Notes: generated by a model from the letters alone, not told the origin. A DNA stretch of 64,000 bases from Micromonospora zingiberis (GCF_004331455.1 NZ_SJJR01000003.1:310001-374000), one strand, 5' to 3'; shown: positions 7,342 to 16,160, counted from the first letter of the stretch. Made by a program: numbers and translations.

Positions 7342-8624
7342 CCGGCACCTCCCGGCAACGCCGGCACGGAGGCCGAGATCGCGGTGCCGCCACCCGGCTC
7401 GGACTCCACGGCGAGGCGCCCGCCGACCCGGGCGACCCGCTGCCGCATCGCGGTCAGCCCGTAGCCGCCGTCCGGCTTCGGCGCCACCGCCCCGTTACCG
7501 GCGTCGAAGCCAGTGCCGTCGTCCCGAACATCCAGCGTGACCACATCCGACATGTACGACAGGGTCAGCCCGACCCGGGACGCCGCAGCGTGCCGGGCCA
7601 CGTTCGCCAGCGCCTCCTGAGCCGCCCGTAGCAGGGTCACCTCGACCTCCGGATGCAGCGGCCGGGGCGTGCCGGTGGTGCTGACGTCGGCCCGTACGCC
7701 GTGCAGCGCCGACCAGCGTCCGCCCAGTTCGGCCAGGGCGTCGGGCAGCCGGGCGGTCTCCAGCGGCTCCGGGCGGATGGCGCGTACCGAGCGGCGGGCC
7801 TCGGTGAGGCTCTCCCGGGCCAGGGCCAGCGCGTTGTCCACGTGCCGCCGCCAGTCGCCGGAGCGGTCGCGGGTCTGCTCGGCCGCCTCCAGTTGGGTGA
7901 TGATGCCGGTCAGCCCCTGCGCCAGGGTGTCGTGGATCTCCCGGGCCATCCGCTGCCGCTCGTCCAGCACGCCCGCCTCCCGGGCCTGGGTGACGAGCTG
8001 GGCGTGCAGCCCTTCGTTCTCCCGTACCGTCTCGGTGAGTTGCCGGTTGGCGGCGGCGAGTTCCGCGACCAACCGCTTGCGCTTGGCGTCCTCCCGCTCG
8101 GCGACGATGCTGAACCAGATCACCGCACCGGCGACGAGCATGTTGAACAGCACCAGCACCAGCCAGAGCTGCCAGTCCGAGCTGGCGGCGGCCACGCCGC
8201 CGCCCTGCGCGGTGGCGACCAGCACGGCGGTGACCGCCACCCCGGCGATCCGCCAGCGCCAGGACAGCACCGGAAACGCGTGCAGGTAGCCGATCCAGGC
8301 GAAGTAGCCGTACCACGGGCTGGCGACCACCAGCACCGCGCCGAACGTGAGCAGCCCCGCGTAGTAGACCGCCATCCGCACCCGGTGGACCTGCCAGCCG
8401 GGATGCAGGGTGATGAACCAGGCGACCCAGCCGGCGGCTGCCGCGACGACGGCCAGGGTGAGCGACAGCGGGAGGCCACGCGGCGCCGGGGTGACGACGG
8501 CCAGCAGGGTGCCCACGGCCAGCCCGCCGTAGGGCAGCACCCGGTAGAGAGCCGCCTCCCGGGCCTTCCAGGCGCTCAGGCGGTCGTCGCTTTCGCCGCT
8601 GCTGGTCATCGTGTCCCCGCTCAC
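7338..8624 (-). CDS. sensor histidine kinase, HisKA_3 family
   Basis: This 428-residue kinase has about five or six N-terminal membrane segments (residues 30-175), a short coiled region, and the HisKA_3 dimerisation helix with phospho-His231 (MAREIHDTLAQG). The ATPase domain shows DDGTGF and a C-terminal GGYGLTAMRQR. The membrane-embedded sensor with little extracytoplasmic loop resembles LiaS/DesK-type kinases that report on membrane or transporter state. The GTG at 8624 overlaps the permease stop by four bases. Confidence 0.85.
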   Translation of the reverse strand: MSGDTMTSSGESDDRLSAWKAREAALYRVLPYGGLAVGTLLAVVTPAPRGLPLSLTLAVVAAAAGWVAWFITLHPGWQVHRVRMAVYYAGLLTFGAVLVVASPWYGYFAWIGYLHAFPVLSWRWRIAGVAVTAVLVATAQGGGVAAASSDWQLWLVLVLFNMLVAGAVIWFSIVAEREDAKRKRLVAELAAANRQLTETVRENEGLHAQLVTQAREAGVLDERQRMAREIHDTLAQGLTGIITQLEAAEQTRDRSGDWRRHVDNALALARESLTEARRSVRAIRPEPLETARLPDALAELGGRWSALHGVRADVSTTGTPRPLHPEVEVTLLRAAQEALANVARHAAASRVGLTLSYMSDVVTLDVRDDGTGFDAGNGAVAPKPDGGYGLTAMRQRVARVGGRLAVESEPGGGTAISASVPALPGGAG

Positions 8625-9355
8625 TGCCAGCGGAACAGTCTCGCCGCGCCGGCACCGGCGGCCACCGCGATCACCGCCATTATGACCAGGTGCAGCGGGT
8701 GCGGTGCGGTGCCCGTCCAGGCGTCCAGCAGAGCCTGCACGCCGGGCGGGGTGTAGGCGCCGACCTCGGCCAGGAAATCGGGCAGCAGAAACCTCGGCAG
8801 GTACACGCCGCCGAAGAACATGACCACCATGAACACCGGTACGGCCAGCGCCTGGGCCGACTTGGCGGTCGGCGCGACCGCCGCCACCAGCAGCCCCAGG
8901 GCGAGCAGCGCCGCGGTGCCGAGGACCAGGGCCGCCGCGAACCCGAGCGGGTGTTGCGGCAGCGGTACGCCGAAGGCCAGCCGGGCCACCACGGCGAGCA
9001 GTACCGCGCTGGCCAGGATGCCGGCCAGCGCCAGCACCAACTGGGCGACCAGCAGGGCCAGCGGGCTGGCCGGGGTGGTCGCCAGCCGGCGCAGGATGCC
9101 GCGTTCCCGGTAGGTGGCCAGCACGGTGGGCAGGGCGTTCACCCCGACCATGGCCAGCGTGACCACCAACAGCGACGGGGTGAAGTAGGTGACGAAGGAC
9201 TGCTCGCCGAACTCCGGACTGGGCTCCCGGAGCGCGGGAATGAGCCCGAGCACCACCAGGATCAACGTGGGCAGTGCGACGGTGAGCAGCAGCGTCGGGA
9301 TGTCCCGCAGGTGCAGCTTCGCCTCAGTCTTGAGGATCTGGCCGAAGGCGTGCAT
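8621..9355 (-). CDS. ABC-2 type transporter permease
   Basis: This 244-residue ABC-2 membrane protein has about six hydrophobic segments and the typical cytoplasmic start FGQILKTEAKLHLRD. It pairs with the ATPase encoded 12 bp upstream to form an exporter of the DrrB/NatB/YadH type, with two copies of each chain expected. The substrate may be a drug, lipid or peptide. It is the second gene of the five-gene operon. Confidence 0.85.
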   Translation of the reverse strand: MHAFGQILKTEAKLHLRDIPTLLLTVALPTLILVVLGLIPALREPSPEFGEQSFVTYFTPSLLVVTLAMVGVNALPTVLATYRERGILRRLATTPASPLALLVAQLVLALAGILASAVLLAVVARLAFGVPLPQHPLGFAAALVLGTAALLALGLLVAAVAPTAKSAQALAVPVFMVVMFFGGVYLPRFLLPDFLAEVGAYTPPGVQALLDAWTGTAPHPLHLVIMAVIAVAAGAGAARLFRWQ

Positions 9356-9367
9356 GGTGTTCCCCCT

Positions 9368-10276
9368 TCAGTCGGTGAGCCGGTGCCCGGTCAGCTCGAC
9401 GAACGCGTCGTCCAACGTGGCCTGCTCCAACCGCAGGTCGGCGGCGATGATCTGGTTGCGGGCGAGGACCGAGGTGACCGCGTGCAGCACGTCGCCGGTG
9501 CCGGTCACCACCACCTGGGCGCCGCTGCGGGTCACGGCGGTCACCTGCGGTAGCTCGGTGAGGAGCCGGTCATCGAGGGGCGTGGACGGCCGGAACCGGA
9601 TGCGCTGCTCGGGCGCCACGGCCGAGACCAGGCCCGCCGGACTGTCCAGCGCCACCACCCGGCCGCTGTCGATGACGGCCAGCCGGTCGCAGAGCCGCTC
9701 GGCCTCCTCCATGAAGTGCGTGACCAGCACGATGGTCACCCCGCTGTCGCGTACCCGTTCGATCAGGCTCCAGGTGTCCCGGCGGGCCTGCGGATCCAGC
9801 CCGGTGGTCAACTCGTCCAGGATGGCGATCTTCGGGTTGCCGACCAGTGCCAGCGCGATCGACAGCCGCTGCTTCTGGCCGCCGGAGAGCTTGTCGTACG
9901 GGGTGTTCCGCTTGGCGCCGAGGCCCAACTCGTCGATCAGCCGGGCCGGGTCGGCCGGCTCGCGGTAGAACGACGCGTAGAGGTCCAGCGCCTCCGCCAC
10001 CCGGAGCCGGTCGGGCAGCTGGCTCTCCTGGAGTTGCACCCCCACCAGTTGGCGGAGCCGGGCGGCGTCCCGGCGAGGGTCGAGCCCGAGGACCGACACC
10101 TCGCCCCCGTCAGGGACGCGCAGCCCGGCGACGCACTCCACAGTGGTGGTCTTGCCCGCACCGTTCGGGCCGAGCACGCCGAAGATCTCGCCGGCCGCGA
10201 CGTCGAACGACACGTCGTCCACCGCCACCGTCTCGCCGTACCGCTTGTGCAGGTTGGACACCTCGATGACCGGCAT
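9368..10276 (-). CDS. ABC transporter ATP-binding protein (DrrA-like)
   Basis: This 302-residue ATPase has Walker A GPNGAGKTTT (residues 35-44), signature LSGGQKQRLSIALAL, Walker B IAILDELTTGLDP and the H-loop in LVTHFMEEAE. A C-terminal domain of about 80 residues resembles the DUF4162 extension of DrrA-type exporters. It is the first gene of the operon ABC ATPase, permease, kinase, response regulator, WYL, a layout typical of antibiotic- or stress-responsive export systems. Confidence 0.85.
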   Translation of the reverse strand: MPVIEVSNLHKRYGETVAVDDVSFDVAAGEIFGVLGPNGAGKTTTVECVAGLRVPDGGEVSVLGLDPRRDAARLRQLVGVQLQESQLPDRLRVAEALDLYASFYREPADPARLIDELGLGAKRNTPYDKLSGGQKQRLSIALALVGNPKIAILDELTTGLDPQARRDTWSLIERVRDSGVTIVLVTHFMEEAERLCDRLAVIDSGRVVALDSPAGLVSAVAPEQRIRFRPSTPLDDRLLTELPQVTAVTRSGAQVVVTGTGDVLHAVTSVLARNQIIAADLRLEQATLDDAFVELTGHRLTD

Positions 10277-10435
10277 CGCCTCGCCTCTCGCGTCGCGTCT
10301 ACGGTTACCCGCACAGCGTCGCCCCGGCCGGGCCGGCGGCGGATCGACCAGCCGTAGACGATCTTCATGGGCGCCGGTTGACCCGAACGGTCCATCAATC
10401 GGTTGATGCGGCGGGCGGTGACTAGGCTCGGCGAC

Positions 10436-11227
10436 GTGAACGCATCCGGCATCTCCGGCACCGCGACGAGCACCGCACGGCGGTTCGCCGGTGGGGCCGC
10501 GTTACTGCTGCGCGGCATCGCTCTCTACGTACGCAATCCGGGTCTGATGCTGCTCGGCGTGGTGCCGGCACTCATCTCCGGCGTGCTCTTCCTCGCCGCG
10601 TACGCCACCCTGGTCGTCTTCGTCGGTGACCTGGCCGCCGTCGTGACGCCGTTCGCCGACGACTGGCCGGCGGCGGCCCGCAGCGCCGTCCGGGTGATCG
10701 CCGCGCTGGCCTTCCTCGGCCTCGGTGGCCTGCTCACCGTGCTCACCTTCACGGCCGTCACCCTGGTCATCGGGGACCCGTTCTACGAGAAGATCTCCGA
10801 GCGGGTGGAGCAGCGGTACGGCGGCACCCCCGACGCGGTCGAGGTGCCGTTCTGGCCGTCGCTACGCCGCAGCACCGTCGACTCGCTGCGCCTGGTCGCG
10901 CTGGCGGCGCTGTTCGGCCTCCCCCTGTTCGCGGCCGGGTTCATCCCGGTACTCGGCCAGACCGTGGTCCCGGTGATCGGCGCCGCCGTGGGGGGCTGGC
11001 TGCTCGCCGTGGAACTGGTCGGTGCCCCCTTCTACCGCCGGGGCAAGGGGCTGCGGGACCGTCGGGCCGTGTTGAAGGCCGACCGGCCCACCGCCCTCGG
11101 CTTCGGCGTGGCCGTGTTCGTCTGTTTTCTGATCCCGCTGGGCGCCGTCCTGCTGATGCCGGCGGCGGTGGCCGGTGCCGCACTACTGACCCGCCGCTCG
11201 CTGGGCCAACCGATCACGGAGGCATGA
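10436..11227 (+). CDS. EI24-domain membrane protein (CysZ-like)
   Basis: This protein of 263 residues starts at the GTG at 10436; an upstream in-frame start at 10403 lacks a matching family sequence. It has four or five membrane segments and the typical lines GPF/GDPFYEKISERVE and a hairpin near PVLGQTVVPVIGA. It belongs to the EI24/CysZ group; CysZ is a sulfate channel in proteobacteria, but substrate in actinobacteria is not established. It is divergent from the ABC operon and ends before the first of two related palindromes. Confidence 0.75.
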   Translation: MNASGISGTATSTARRFAGGAALLLRGIALYVRNPGLMLLGVVPALISGVLFLAAYATLVVFVGDLAAVVTPFADDWPAAARSAVRVIAALAFLGLGGLLTVLTFTAVTLVIGDPFYEKISERVEQRYGGTPDAVEVPFWPSLRRSTVDSLRLVALAALFGLPLFAAGFIPVLGQTVVPVIGAAVGGWLLAVELVGAPFYRRGKGLRDRRAVLKADRPTALGFGVAVFVCFLIPLGAVLLMPAAVAGAALLTRRSLGQPITEA

Positions 11228-11325
11228 CATGGACGGTAGGCAGGACAGCTGGGTGGCGACCTGCCGGTAGCCGAGCCGGGCGTTGATCGGTCCGCCGCCG
11301 GCTCCGCCCCAGGTTTATCGGGCAG

Positions 11326-11369
11326 GTGGGTACGTTTGTCGTCGGTGGGACGACGACAAACGTACCCAC
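11326..11369. terminator. perfect palindrome, left copy flanking the DUF559 gene
   Basis: Arms 11326-11344 and 11351-11369 (gtgggtacgtttgtcgtcg and its complement) pair over 19 bp with a six-base loop. It ends one base before the DUF559 stop codon and lies at a convergent junction with the EI24 gene. The core is nearly identical to the palindrome at 12339-12392. Confidence 0.75.
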
Positions 11370-11370
11370 G

Positions 11371-12318
11371 TCAGTCTTGCCAGCCGGCGGCCTTCAGGGC
11401 CGCGCGGAGCTGTGCCGCGACCTCGGTCGGCCGGTGCCGGACGTCGAAGGCGGTGAAACGGAGGATCCGGTCGCCCTCGATCCAGATCCGGTTCTGTCGG
11501 CGAAGGTCAGCCGCCCAGTGCCGGACGTCCATGTGGTGTCCGCCGTCGACCTCCACGTGCAGCCGCCATCGGGGCCAGTAGGCGTCCAGGTAGCGCATCC
11601 GCCCGTCGGTGTCCCGGCGGCGCTGTTGTGCCTGCGGCGCCGGCAGCCCGTGTCGCCGGCACAGCCGGGCCAGGTCGATCTCGGAGAGGGCCTGCGCGCC
11701 ACCGGCGATGTCGTCGAGCGTCTCTCGGATCAGCGCGCCCCGGTGGGCCTGGGGCATCCGGTCCAGCACCGCCCCGATCTCCGCCGGGGTCACCCGCCGC
11801 TGTTGGCAGCCGGCGGCGAGGATCTGTTGCGCCTCGTCGTCGGTACGCATCCACTGCGCCGCGTCGACCAGGGACCGTGCCATCGAGGTACGGTCGGGCC
11901 GGCCCCGCTGGCGGTCGCTGTCGGGCAGGTGCCGGGCTCGGCGTACCCGGACCGCCGGCAGGCCGAGCGGTAGTCGGCGTAGCAGGTCGGCGCGGCGGCG
12001 ATGGTGCGGGACCAGCACGTCGACGGTCTCGTAACGCCAGGTGCCGCGCAGCCCGCCCACCATGGCCGAGGCCAGCCCGGCGAGCACCGCGCCCTCTCCG
12101 GCCGCGAGCACCGCCACCCACCCTGCCTGTGCCCGGGAGTACGGCCCACCGGGCGGCTCGGCCCGCAGGACGCCCCGGCACACCCTGCCCCATCGCTGCG
12201 ACGCCACCAGGTGGCGCACCCGGGACGGGCTCAGCGCGGCGGTGGCCTGCGTCCAGGTGACGATCCCTGCCTGCTCGAACAGCAGCCACTGCAACGCGTC
12301 GGCGTCGTCTCGGGGCAT
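11371..12318 (-). CDS. AbiEi-like N-terminal domain plus DUF559 nuclease-like domain
   Basis: This 315-residue protein starts at ATG 12318. The N-terminal part (ALQWLLFEQAGIVTWTQATA, then RWGRVCRGVLR) resembles the winged-helix AbiEi antitoxin family. The C-terminal part carries the DUF559 signature with D-x-YWP, HVEVDGGHH and a D-R-x-R-N-x-I motif followed by RILRFT, a PD-(D/E)xK-like, Vsr-related fold. The proposed acidic residues are present, so nuclease activity is possible. No toxin partner is adjacent. It is bracketed by two near-identical palindromes, one base past its stop and 21 bp before its start. Confidence 0.75.
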   Translation of the reverse strand: MPRDDADALQWLLFEQAGIVTWTQATAALSPSRVRHLVASQRWGRVCRGVLRAEPPGGPYSRAQAGWVAVLAAGEGAVLAGLASAMVGGLRGTWRYETVDVLVPHHRRRADLLRRLPLGLPAVRVRRARHLPDSDRQRGRPDRTSMARSLVDAAQWMRTDDEAQQILAAGCQQRRVTPAEIGAVLDRMPQAHRGALIRETLDDIAGGAQALSEIDLARLCRRHGLPAPQAQQRRRDTDGRMRYLDAYWPRWRLHVEVDGGHHMDVRHWAADLRRQNRIWIEGDRILRFTAFDVRHRPTEVAAQLRAALKAAGWQD

Positions 12319-12338
12319 CCGCACGGATCGATTGAACT

Positions 12339-12392
12339 GCAAGGTGGGTACGTTTGTTGTCACCCTGGCGACAACAAACGTACCCACCTTGC
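12339..12392. terminator. perfect palindrome, right copy flanking the DUF559 gene
   Basis: Arms 12339-12361 and 12370-12392 pair perfectly over 23 bp around an eight-base loop. The core ggtgggtacgtttgttgtc differs from the left copy by one base over 18. It lies between the ridA-like gene (upstream on the minus strand) and the DUF559 start, so it could end the upstream transcript, hinder DUF559 translation, or mark a mobile-element end. Confidence 0.75.
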
Positions 12393-12433
12393 GTCCGAGC
12401 AGCGGCGGCACTGCCTGCGTACGGCCTGGACGG

Positions 12434-12772
12434 TCAGTCGGCCGGGACGGCGGCGATCGCCTCGACCTCGACGAGCTGGTCGCGATAGCCGAGCACGGCC
12501 ACGCCGAGCAGGGTGCTGGGCGGGTCGTGGTCGCCGAAGGCGTCGCGTACCACCTGCCACACCGCGACCAGGTCGGCCTGCTCGGACGATGCCACGTACA
12601 CGGTGCTCTTGACCACGTCGGTGAGGGTGGCACCGGCGGCGCGCAGGGCGGTCTCCAGGTTGGTCATGACCTGCCGGGCCTGGGCCACATGATCGCCGGG
12701 GGCGACGGTGCGCCCGTCGGCGTCCAGCGGGCAGGCGCCTGCGGTGAAGACCAGGCGGGTGGCGGGTGCCAC
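12434..12772 (-). CDS. RidA/YjgF-family protein, N-terminus probably truncated
   Basis: The readable protein is 112 residues from a GTG at 12772 and matches the Rid family (TRLVFTAGACPLDADG, VVKSTVYVASSEQADL, VEVEAIAAVPAD). These enamine/imine deaminases are usually 125-135 residues. The family-like residues APYAYLATV continue upstream in frame, but no start codon precedes them before a stop at 12818. Instead the frame runs into a fragment of the interspersed repeat at 12793-12817. The gene may use the internal GTG or may be a pseudogene. It lies 45 bp after the LacI-family gene on the same strand. Confidence 0.6.
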   Translation of the reverse strand: MAPATRLVFTAGACPLDADGRTVAPGDHVAQARQVMTNLETALRAAGATLTDVVKSTVYVASSEQADLVAVWQVVRDAFGDHDPPSTLLGVAVLGYRDQLVEVEAIAAVPAD

Positions 12773-12792
12773 GGTGGCCAGGTAGGCGTAGG

Positions 12793-12817
12793 GGGCAGCG
12801 CTGCCCTTCCTTACACC
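12793..12817 (-). repeat. fragment of the interspersed repeat with a 14-bp palindrome
   Basis: Read on the minus strand, the first 15 bases (ggtgtaaggaagggc) equal the start of the repeat copy at 30061-30117. They run into gggcagcgctgccc (12793-12806), a perfect palindrome. The fragment lies between the LacI-family stop and the ridA-like gene, where the ridA start should be. Confidence 0.6.
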
Positions 12818-13825
12818 TCAGGCGGAGTCGCGGACGATCAGTTCGGTGGGGAGGATGAGGGCGGGCTCGACCTCCTCGCCGGCGGCGAGGCGCAGCAGCA
12901 GCCGGGTGCCCTGCCGGCCGAGTTCCAGTATCGGCTGCCGGACGGTGGTCAGCGGCGGGTCGGTGTAGGCGGCGGTCTCGATGTCGTCGAAGCCGATCAC
13001 CGCGACGTCCTCCGGCACCCGCCGTCCCGCCTCGCGCAGGGTACGCAGGGCGGCGTGCGCCATCAGGTCCGACGCGGCGAAGACGGCGTCCAGGTCGGGG
13101 TGGGCGGTGAGCAGTTCGCGCATCGCCGCCGCGCCGGATTCCCGGGTGAAGTCGCCGACCGCCACCATCTCCGGCAGCCCGGCGGCGGCCACCGTGTCCC
13201 GGTAGCCGGCCAGCCGCTCGATTCCGGCGACCATGTCCTGCGGGCCGGCGATGGTGGCGATCCGGCGTCGCCCGCTGTCGATCAGGTGCCGCACCGCCCG
13301 GGTCACCCCACCGACCTGGTCGACGTCGACGTACGGCACGTCCGCGCCGTCGAGGGGCCGGCCGCTGCACACCACCGGGATGCCCAGCGCGGCGAGCTTG
13401 GCGGGCAGCGGGTCGGCGCCGTGCAGCGAGGCGAAGAGCACCCCGTCGACGTGCCGTCCGGTGGTGTACCGCTCGACCCGTTCGTGCCCGGCCGGCGAGC
13501 CGGCCAGCATCAGCACCAGCTGCTTGTCGGCGGCCTCCAACTCCTGTGCGGCGCCCCGGATGATGCCGGGGAAGACCTGGTCGTCGGAGAAGACCCGGGT
13601 CGCCTCCTCTGGCATCACCAGGGCGATCGAGTCGGTCCGCTGGGTGACGAGGGTGCGGGCGGCCAGGTTCGGCACGTATCCCAACTCGGCCACCGCACGG
13701 CGGACCGCCTCCCGGATCGGCTCGGCGACCGTGGTGGAACCGTTGACCACTCGGGAGACGGTGGCCCGGGACACCCCGGCCCGTCGCGCCACCGCTTCCA
13801 GAGTGGGCCGTTGCGCCCCCGTCAT
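12818..13825 (-). CDS. cebR: LacI-family repressor, CebR-like
   Basis: This 335-residue regulator starts at ATG 13825; a GTG at 13840 would add five residues. The N-terminal LacI HTH (PTLEAVARRAGVSRATVSRVVNG, read in parts) is followed by a periplasmic-binding-protein-like sugar domain ending in GFDDIETAAYTDPPLTTVRQP. The gene begins a few bases after the GH1 stop, as the last main gene of a binding-protein/permease/glucosidase operon. In Streptomyces the same gene set is controlled by CebR, which binds palindromes of the form TGGGAGCGCTCCCA. Two matching palindromes lie at the operon promoter, so the assignment is an inference with good support. Confidence 0.75.
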   Translation of the reverse strand: MTGAQRPTLEAVARRAGVSRATVSRVVNGSTTVAEPIREAVRRAVAELGYVPNLAARTLVTQRTDSIALVMPEEATRVFSDDQVFPGIIRGAAQELEAADKQLVLMLAGSPAGHERVERYTTGRHVDGVLFASLHGADPLPAKLAALGIPVVCSGRPLDGADVPYVDVDQVGGVTRAVRHLIDSGRRRIATIAGPQDMVAGIERLAGYRDTVAAAGLPEMVAVGDFTRESGAAAMRELLTAHPDLDAVFAASDLMAHAALRTLREAGRRVPEDVAVIGFDDIETAAYTDPPLTTVRQPILELGRQGTRLLLRLAAGEEVEPALILPTELIVRDSA

Positions 13826-13844
13826 CGGAACTACCACCACCTCG

Positions 13845-15248
13845 TCACAGCCCGTTCCTGGAGATCACCTCCTGGTACCACCGGGCGCTGGACTTCGGTG
13901 TACGCCGCTGAGTGAGGTAGTCGACGTGCACGATCCCGAATCGCTTGCGGTACCCCTCGGCCCACTCGAAGTTGTCAAGCAATGACCATACGAGATAGCC
14001 GCGCAGGTCGACGCCCCGGGCGATGGCCTCGTGCGCGGCGCGCAGGTGCCCGTCGAGGTAGGCGATCCGGTCGTCGTCCTGCATCGGCCCGGTCGCGTCG
14101 GAGTTGCCCTTGTCAGGGAAGGCCGCCCCGTTCTCGGTGATCAACAACGGTACCGCCGGGTAGTCGGTGGCGATCCGCTCCAGCAGCCGGGTCAGCCCGG
14201 CCGGTTCGATCATCCAGCCCATGTCGGTCAGCGGGCCGACCGGTGGCAGGAACTCCACCGCTCCCGCCGTGCCCGGGTACGCGCCGCCGCCACCGGCGCC
14301 GTCCGGTCGCCCGGCCACGTAGGTCGGCGCGTAGTAGTTGATCCCGAGCAGGTCGATCGGCGCCGCGATGATCTTTTCGTCGCCGTCGTGCACGAACACC
14401 GGCTCGACCATCCGGGCCACGTGCTTGCGGACGTCGTCGGGGTAGCCGCCGACCAGCAACGGGTCCAGGAAGATCCGGTTGTGCAGCCCGTCGACCAGGC
14501 GTACTGCGGCGGCGTCGGCGGCGCTGTCCGCGTCGGCGGGGCGTACGTCGGCGGGGTTGAGGGTGATGCCGACCCGCCCGGCACCGGCCGCGAGCAGCGC
14601 CTGCGTGGCCAGGCCGTGCGCGAGCAGCAGATGGTGTACGGCGCTGAAGGCGGCGCCCGGATCCTGCACCCCGGGGGCGTGCACGCCGTTGCCGTAGCCC
14701 AGGTACGCCGAGCACCACGGCTCGTTGAGCGTGGTCCAGGTGCCGATCCGGTCACCGAGGCGGGCGTACACCGCGGCGGCGTAGGTGGCGAAGTGTTCGG
14801 CGGTCTCCCGCGCCGTCCAACCGCCCCGGTCCTGCAACGTCTGCGGCAGGTCCCAGTGGTACAGCGTGACGATCGGGTCGATTCCCCGGCCCAGCAGCGC
14901 GTCGGTCAGCCGGTCGTAGAAGTCCAGCCCACGCGGGTTGACCGGGCCGCTGCCGTCCGGCTGGATGCGGGGCCAGGACACCGAGAAGCGGTACGCGTGC
15001 AGGCCCAACTCGGCCATCATCGCCACGTCGTCGGCGTACCGGTGGTAGTGGTCGCAGGCGACGTCGCCGGTGTGCCCGGCGTACACCTTTCCCGGGGTGC
15101 GGCTGAAGGTGTCCCAGATCGACTCCCCGCGCCCGTCGTCCCGGGCCGCACCCTCGATCTGGTACGCGGCCGTCGCCGCCCCCCACAGGAAGTTCTCCGG
15201 AAACCGCAGCTCGCTCATGCCGGCACCGGCGTTGATTCGCTCGCTCAT
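13845..15248 (-). CDS. bglC: GH1 beta-glucosidase, BglC-like
   Basis: This 467-residue glycoside hydrolase family 1 enzyme has the acid/base glutamate in TLNEPW (E176) and the nucleophile in ITENG (E372). The start [19 protein letters not shown] and the end [15 protein letters not shown] are typical. No signal peptide is present, so it acts in the cytoplasm on imported cellobiose or similar beta-glucosides. ATG 15248 overlaps the permease stop by four bases; a second ATG at 15218 is the more typical family start, and the extra ten residues come from a repeat-like segment ([10 protein letters not shown]). Confidence 0.9.
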   Translation of the reverse strand: MSERINAGAGMSELRFPENFLWGAATAAYQIEGAARDDGRGESIWDTFSRTPGKVYAGHTGDVACDHYHRYADDVAMMAELGLHAYRFSVSWPRIQPDGSGPVNPRGLDFYDRLTDALLGRGIDPIVTLYHWDLPQTLQDRGGWTARETAEHFATYAAAVYARLGDRIGTWTTLNEPWCSAYLGYGNGVHAPGVQDPGAAFSAVHHLLLAHGLATQALLAAGAGRVGITLNPADVRPADADSAADAAAVRLVDGLHNRIFLDPLLVGGYPDDVRKHVARMVEPVFVHDGDEKIIAAPIDLLGINYYAPTYVAGRPDGAGGGGAYPGTAGAVEFLPPVGPLTDMGWMIEPAGLTRLLERIATDYPAVPLLITENGAAFPDKGNSDATGPMQDDDRIAYLDGHLRAAHEAIARGVDLRGYLVWSLLDNFEWAEGYRKRFGIVHVDYLTQRRTPKSSARWYQEVISRNGL

Positions 15249-16078
15249 GACTTGACCGCACCTTCCATGATTCCGCCGATGATCTGACGTCCGAACAGTA
15301 CGAACACCAGCAGCAGTGGCAGCGTGGCGATTGCCGTACCGGTGAACACCTGGGACATGTCCTGGTAGTAGCCGTCGGACAGGGCCCGCAGCGACAACTG
15401 CACGGTGGGATTCTCCGGGTCGTTGAGCACCGCGTACGGCCACAGGAAGTCGTTCCAGGTGGTCATGAAGGTGAGCAGCCCGAGCACTGCGGCGGCGGGC
15501 CGCAACGCGGGCAGCACCACGTTCCAGTAGATCCGCGCGGTGCCGCAGCCGTCCACCCGGGCCGCCTCGATCAGCTCGGTGCTGACCGCCTGGCCGGCGT
15601 ACTGCCGCATCATGAACACGCCGAAGCCGGTGACCAGCGCGGGCAGGATCACCGCCGGCAGCCGGTCGTTGAGGTTCAGCTTCGTCATCAGCATGTACAG
15701 CGGGATGATGCCGAGTTGGGTGGGGATCATCATCGTGGCGACGATGAGCATCAGCAGCGCGTTGCTACCCCGGAAGCGCAGCTTGGCGAAGGCGAACCCG
15801 GCCAGCGAGGAGAAGAACACCACGGAGATGGTGACCGTGGTCGCCACGATGGCCGAGTTGATCAGGCCGGTCAGGAAGTACGCGTCGGTGTTGGCGAACA
15901 GCCGGGAGATGTTGGCGCCGAGGTTCCCGCCGGGTGTCATCGGCGGCGGCAGTTGCCCCATCACGTCGCTGGAGCGGCTGGCCACCACGAACATCCAGTA
16001 GATCGGGAAGATCGACAGCACTCCGGCGGCGATCAGCGCACCGTACGTCAGCGGGCTGGCCCGCCACAGCCGGCTCAT
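15245..16078 (-). CDS. cebG: ABC sugar permease, CebG-like (MalG type)
   Basis: This 277-residue CUT1 permease has six membrane segments and the cytoplasmic EAA loop [20 protein letters not shown], which docks the ATPase. It pairs with the permease at 16155-17162 to form the channel for the sugar delivered by the binding protein. No ATPase gene is in the cluster, so a shared MsiK-type ATPase encoded elsewhere is expected. Confidence 0.85.
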   Translation of the reverse strand: MSRLWRASPLTYGALIAAGVLSIFPIYWMFVVASRSSDVMGQLPPPMTPGGNLGANISRLFANTDAYFLTGLINSAIVATTVTISVVFFSSLAGFAFAKLRFRGSNALLMLIVATMMIPTQLGIIPLYMLMTKLNLNDRLPAVILPALVTGFGVFMMRQYAGQAVSTELIEAARVDGCGTARIYWNVVLPALRPAAAVLGLLTFMTTWNDFLWPYAVLNDPENPTVQLSLRALSDGYYQDMSQVFTGTAIATLPLLLVFVLFGRQIIGGIMEGAVKS

Positions 16079-16080
16079 CG

Positions 16081-16160
16081 CGCCACCTCGCTTCGCCCGG
16101 CGCCGCGACGAGGCACCACCGCACTGAGCCGAATGATTCGCTCGCTGCGCTCGCTCATCG
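16081..16160. repeat. gagcga-type repeat between the two permease genes
   Basis: The minus strand reads atgagcgagcgcagcgagcg at the end of cebF, and could encode MSERSERIIRLSAVVPRRG. Shorter relatives (atgagcgagcgaatc, atgagcgag) occur at the start of the GH1 gene (15248 and 15218). It looks like a dispersed repeat rather than a protein. Copies near start codons could act on translation. Confidence 0.45.

Noticed and set aside
11228..11270. 13-codon ORF after the EI24 gene (MDGRQDSWVATCR)
   Set aside because: Too short, no coupling to a downstream gene on the same strand, and no homologue known to me.
12041..13915. 624-codon plus-strand open frame
   Set aside because: It is antisense to ridA, the LacI-family gene and part of the DUF559 gene, and has no recognisable domain.
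16075..16160. Small ORF MSERSERIIRLSAVVPRRG between the permease genes
   Set aside because: The sequence belongs to a dispersed gagcga-type repeat, and the peptide has no independent support as a gene.
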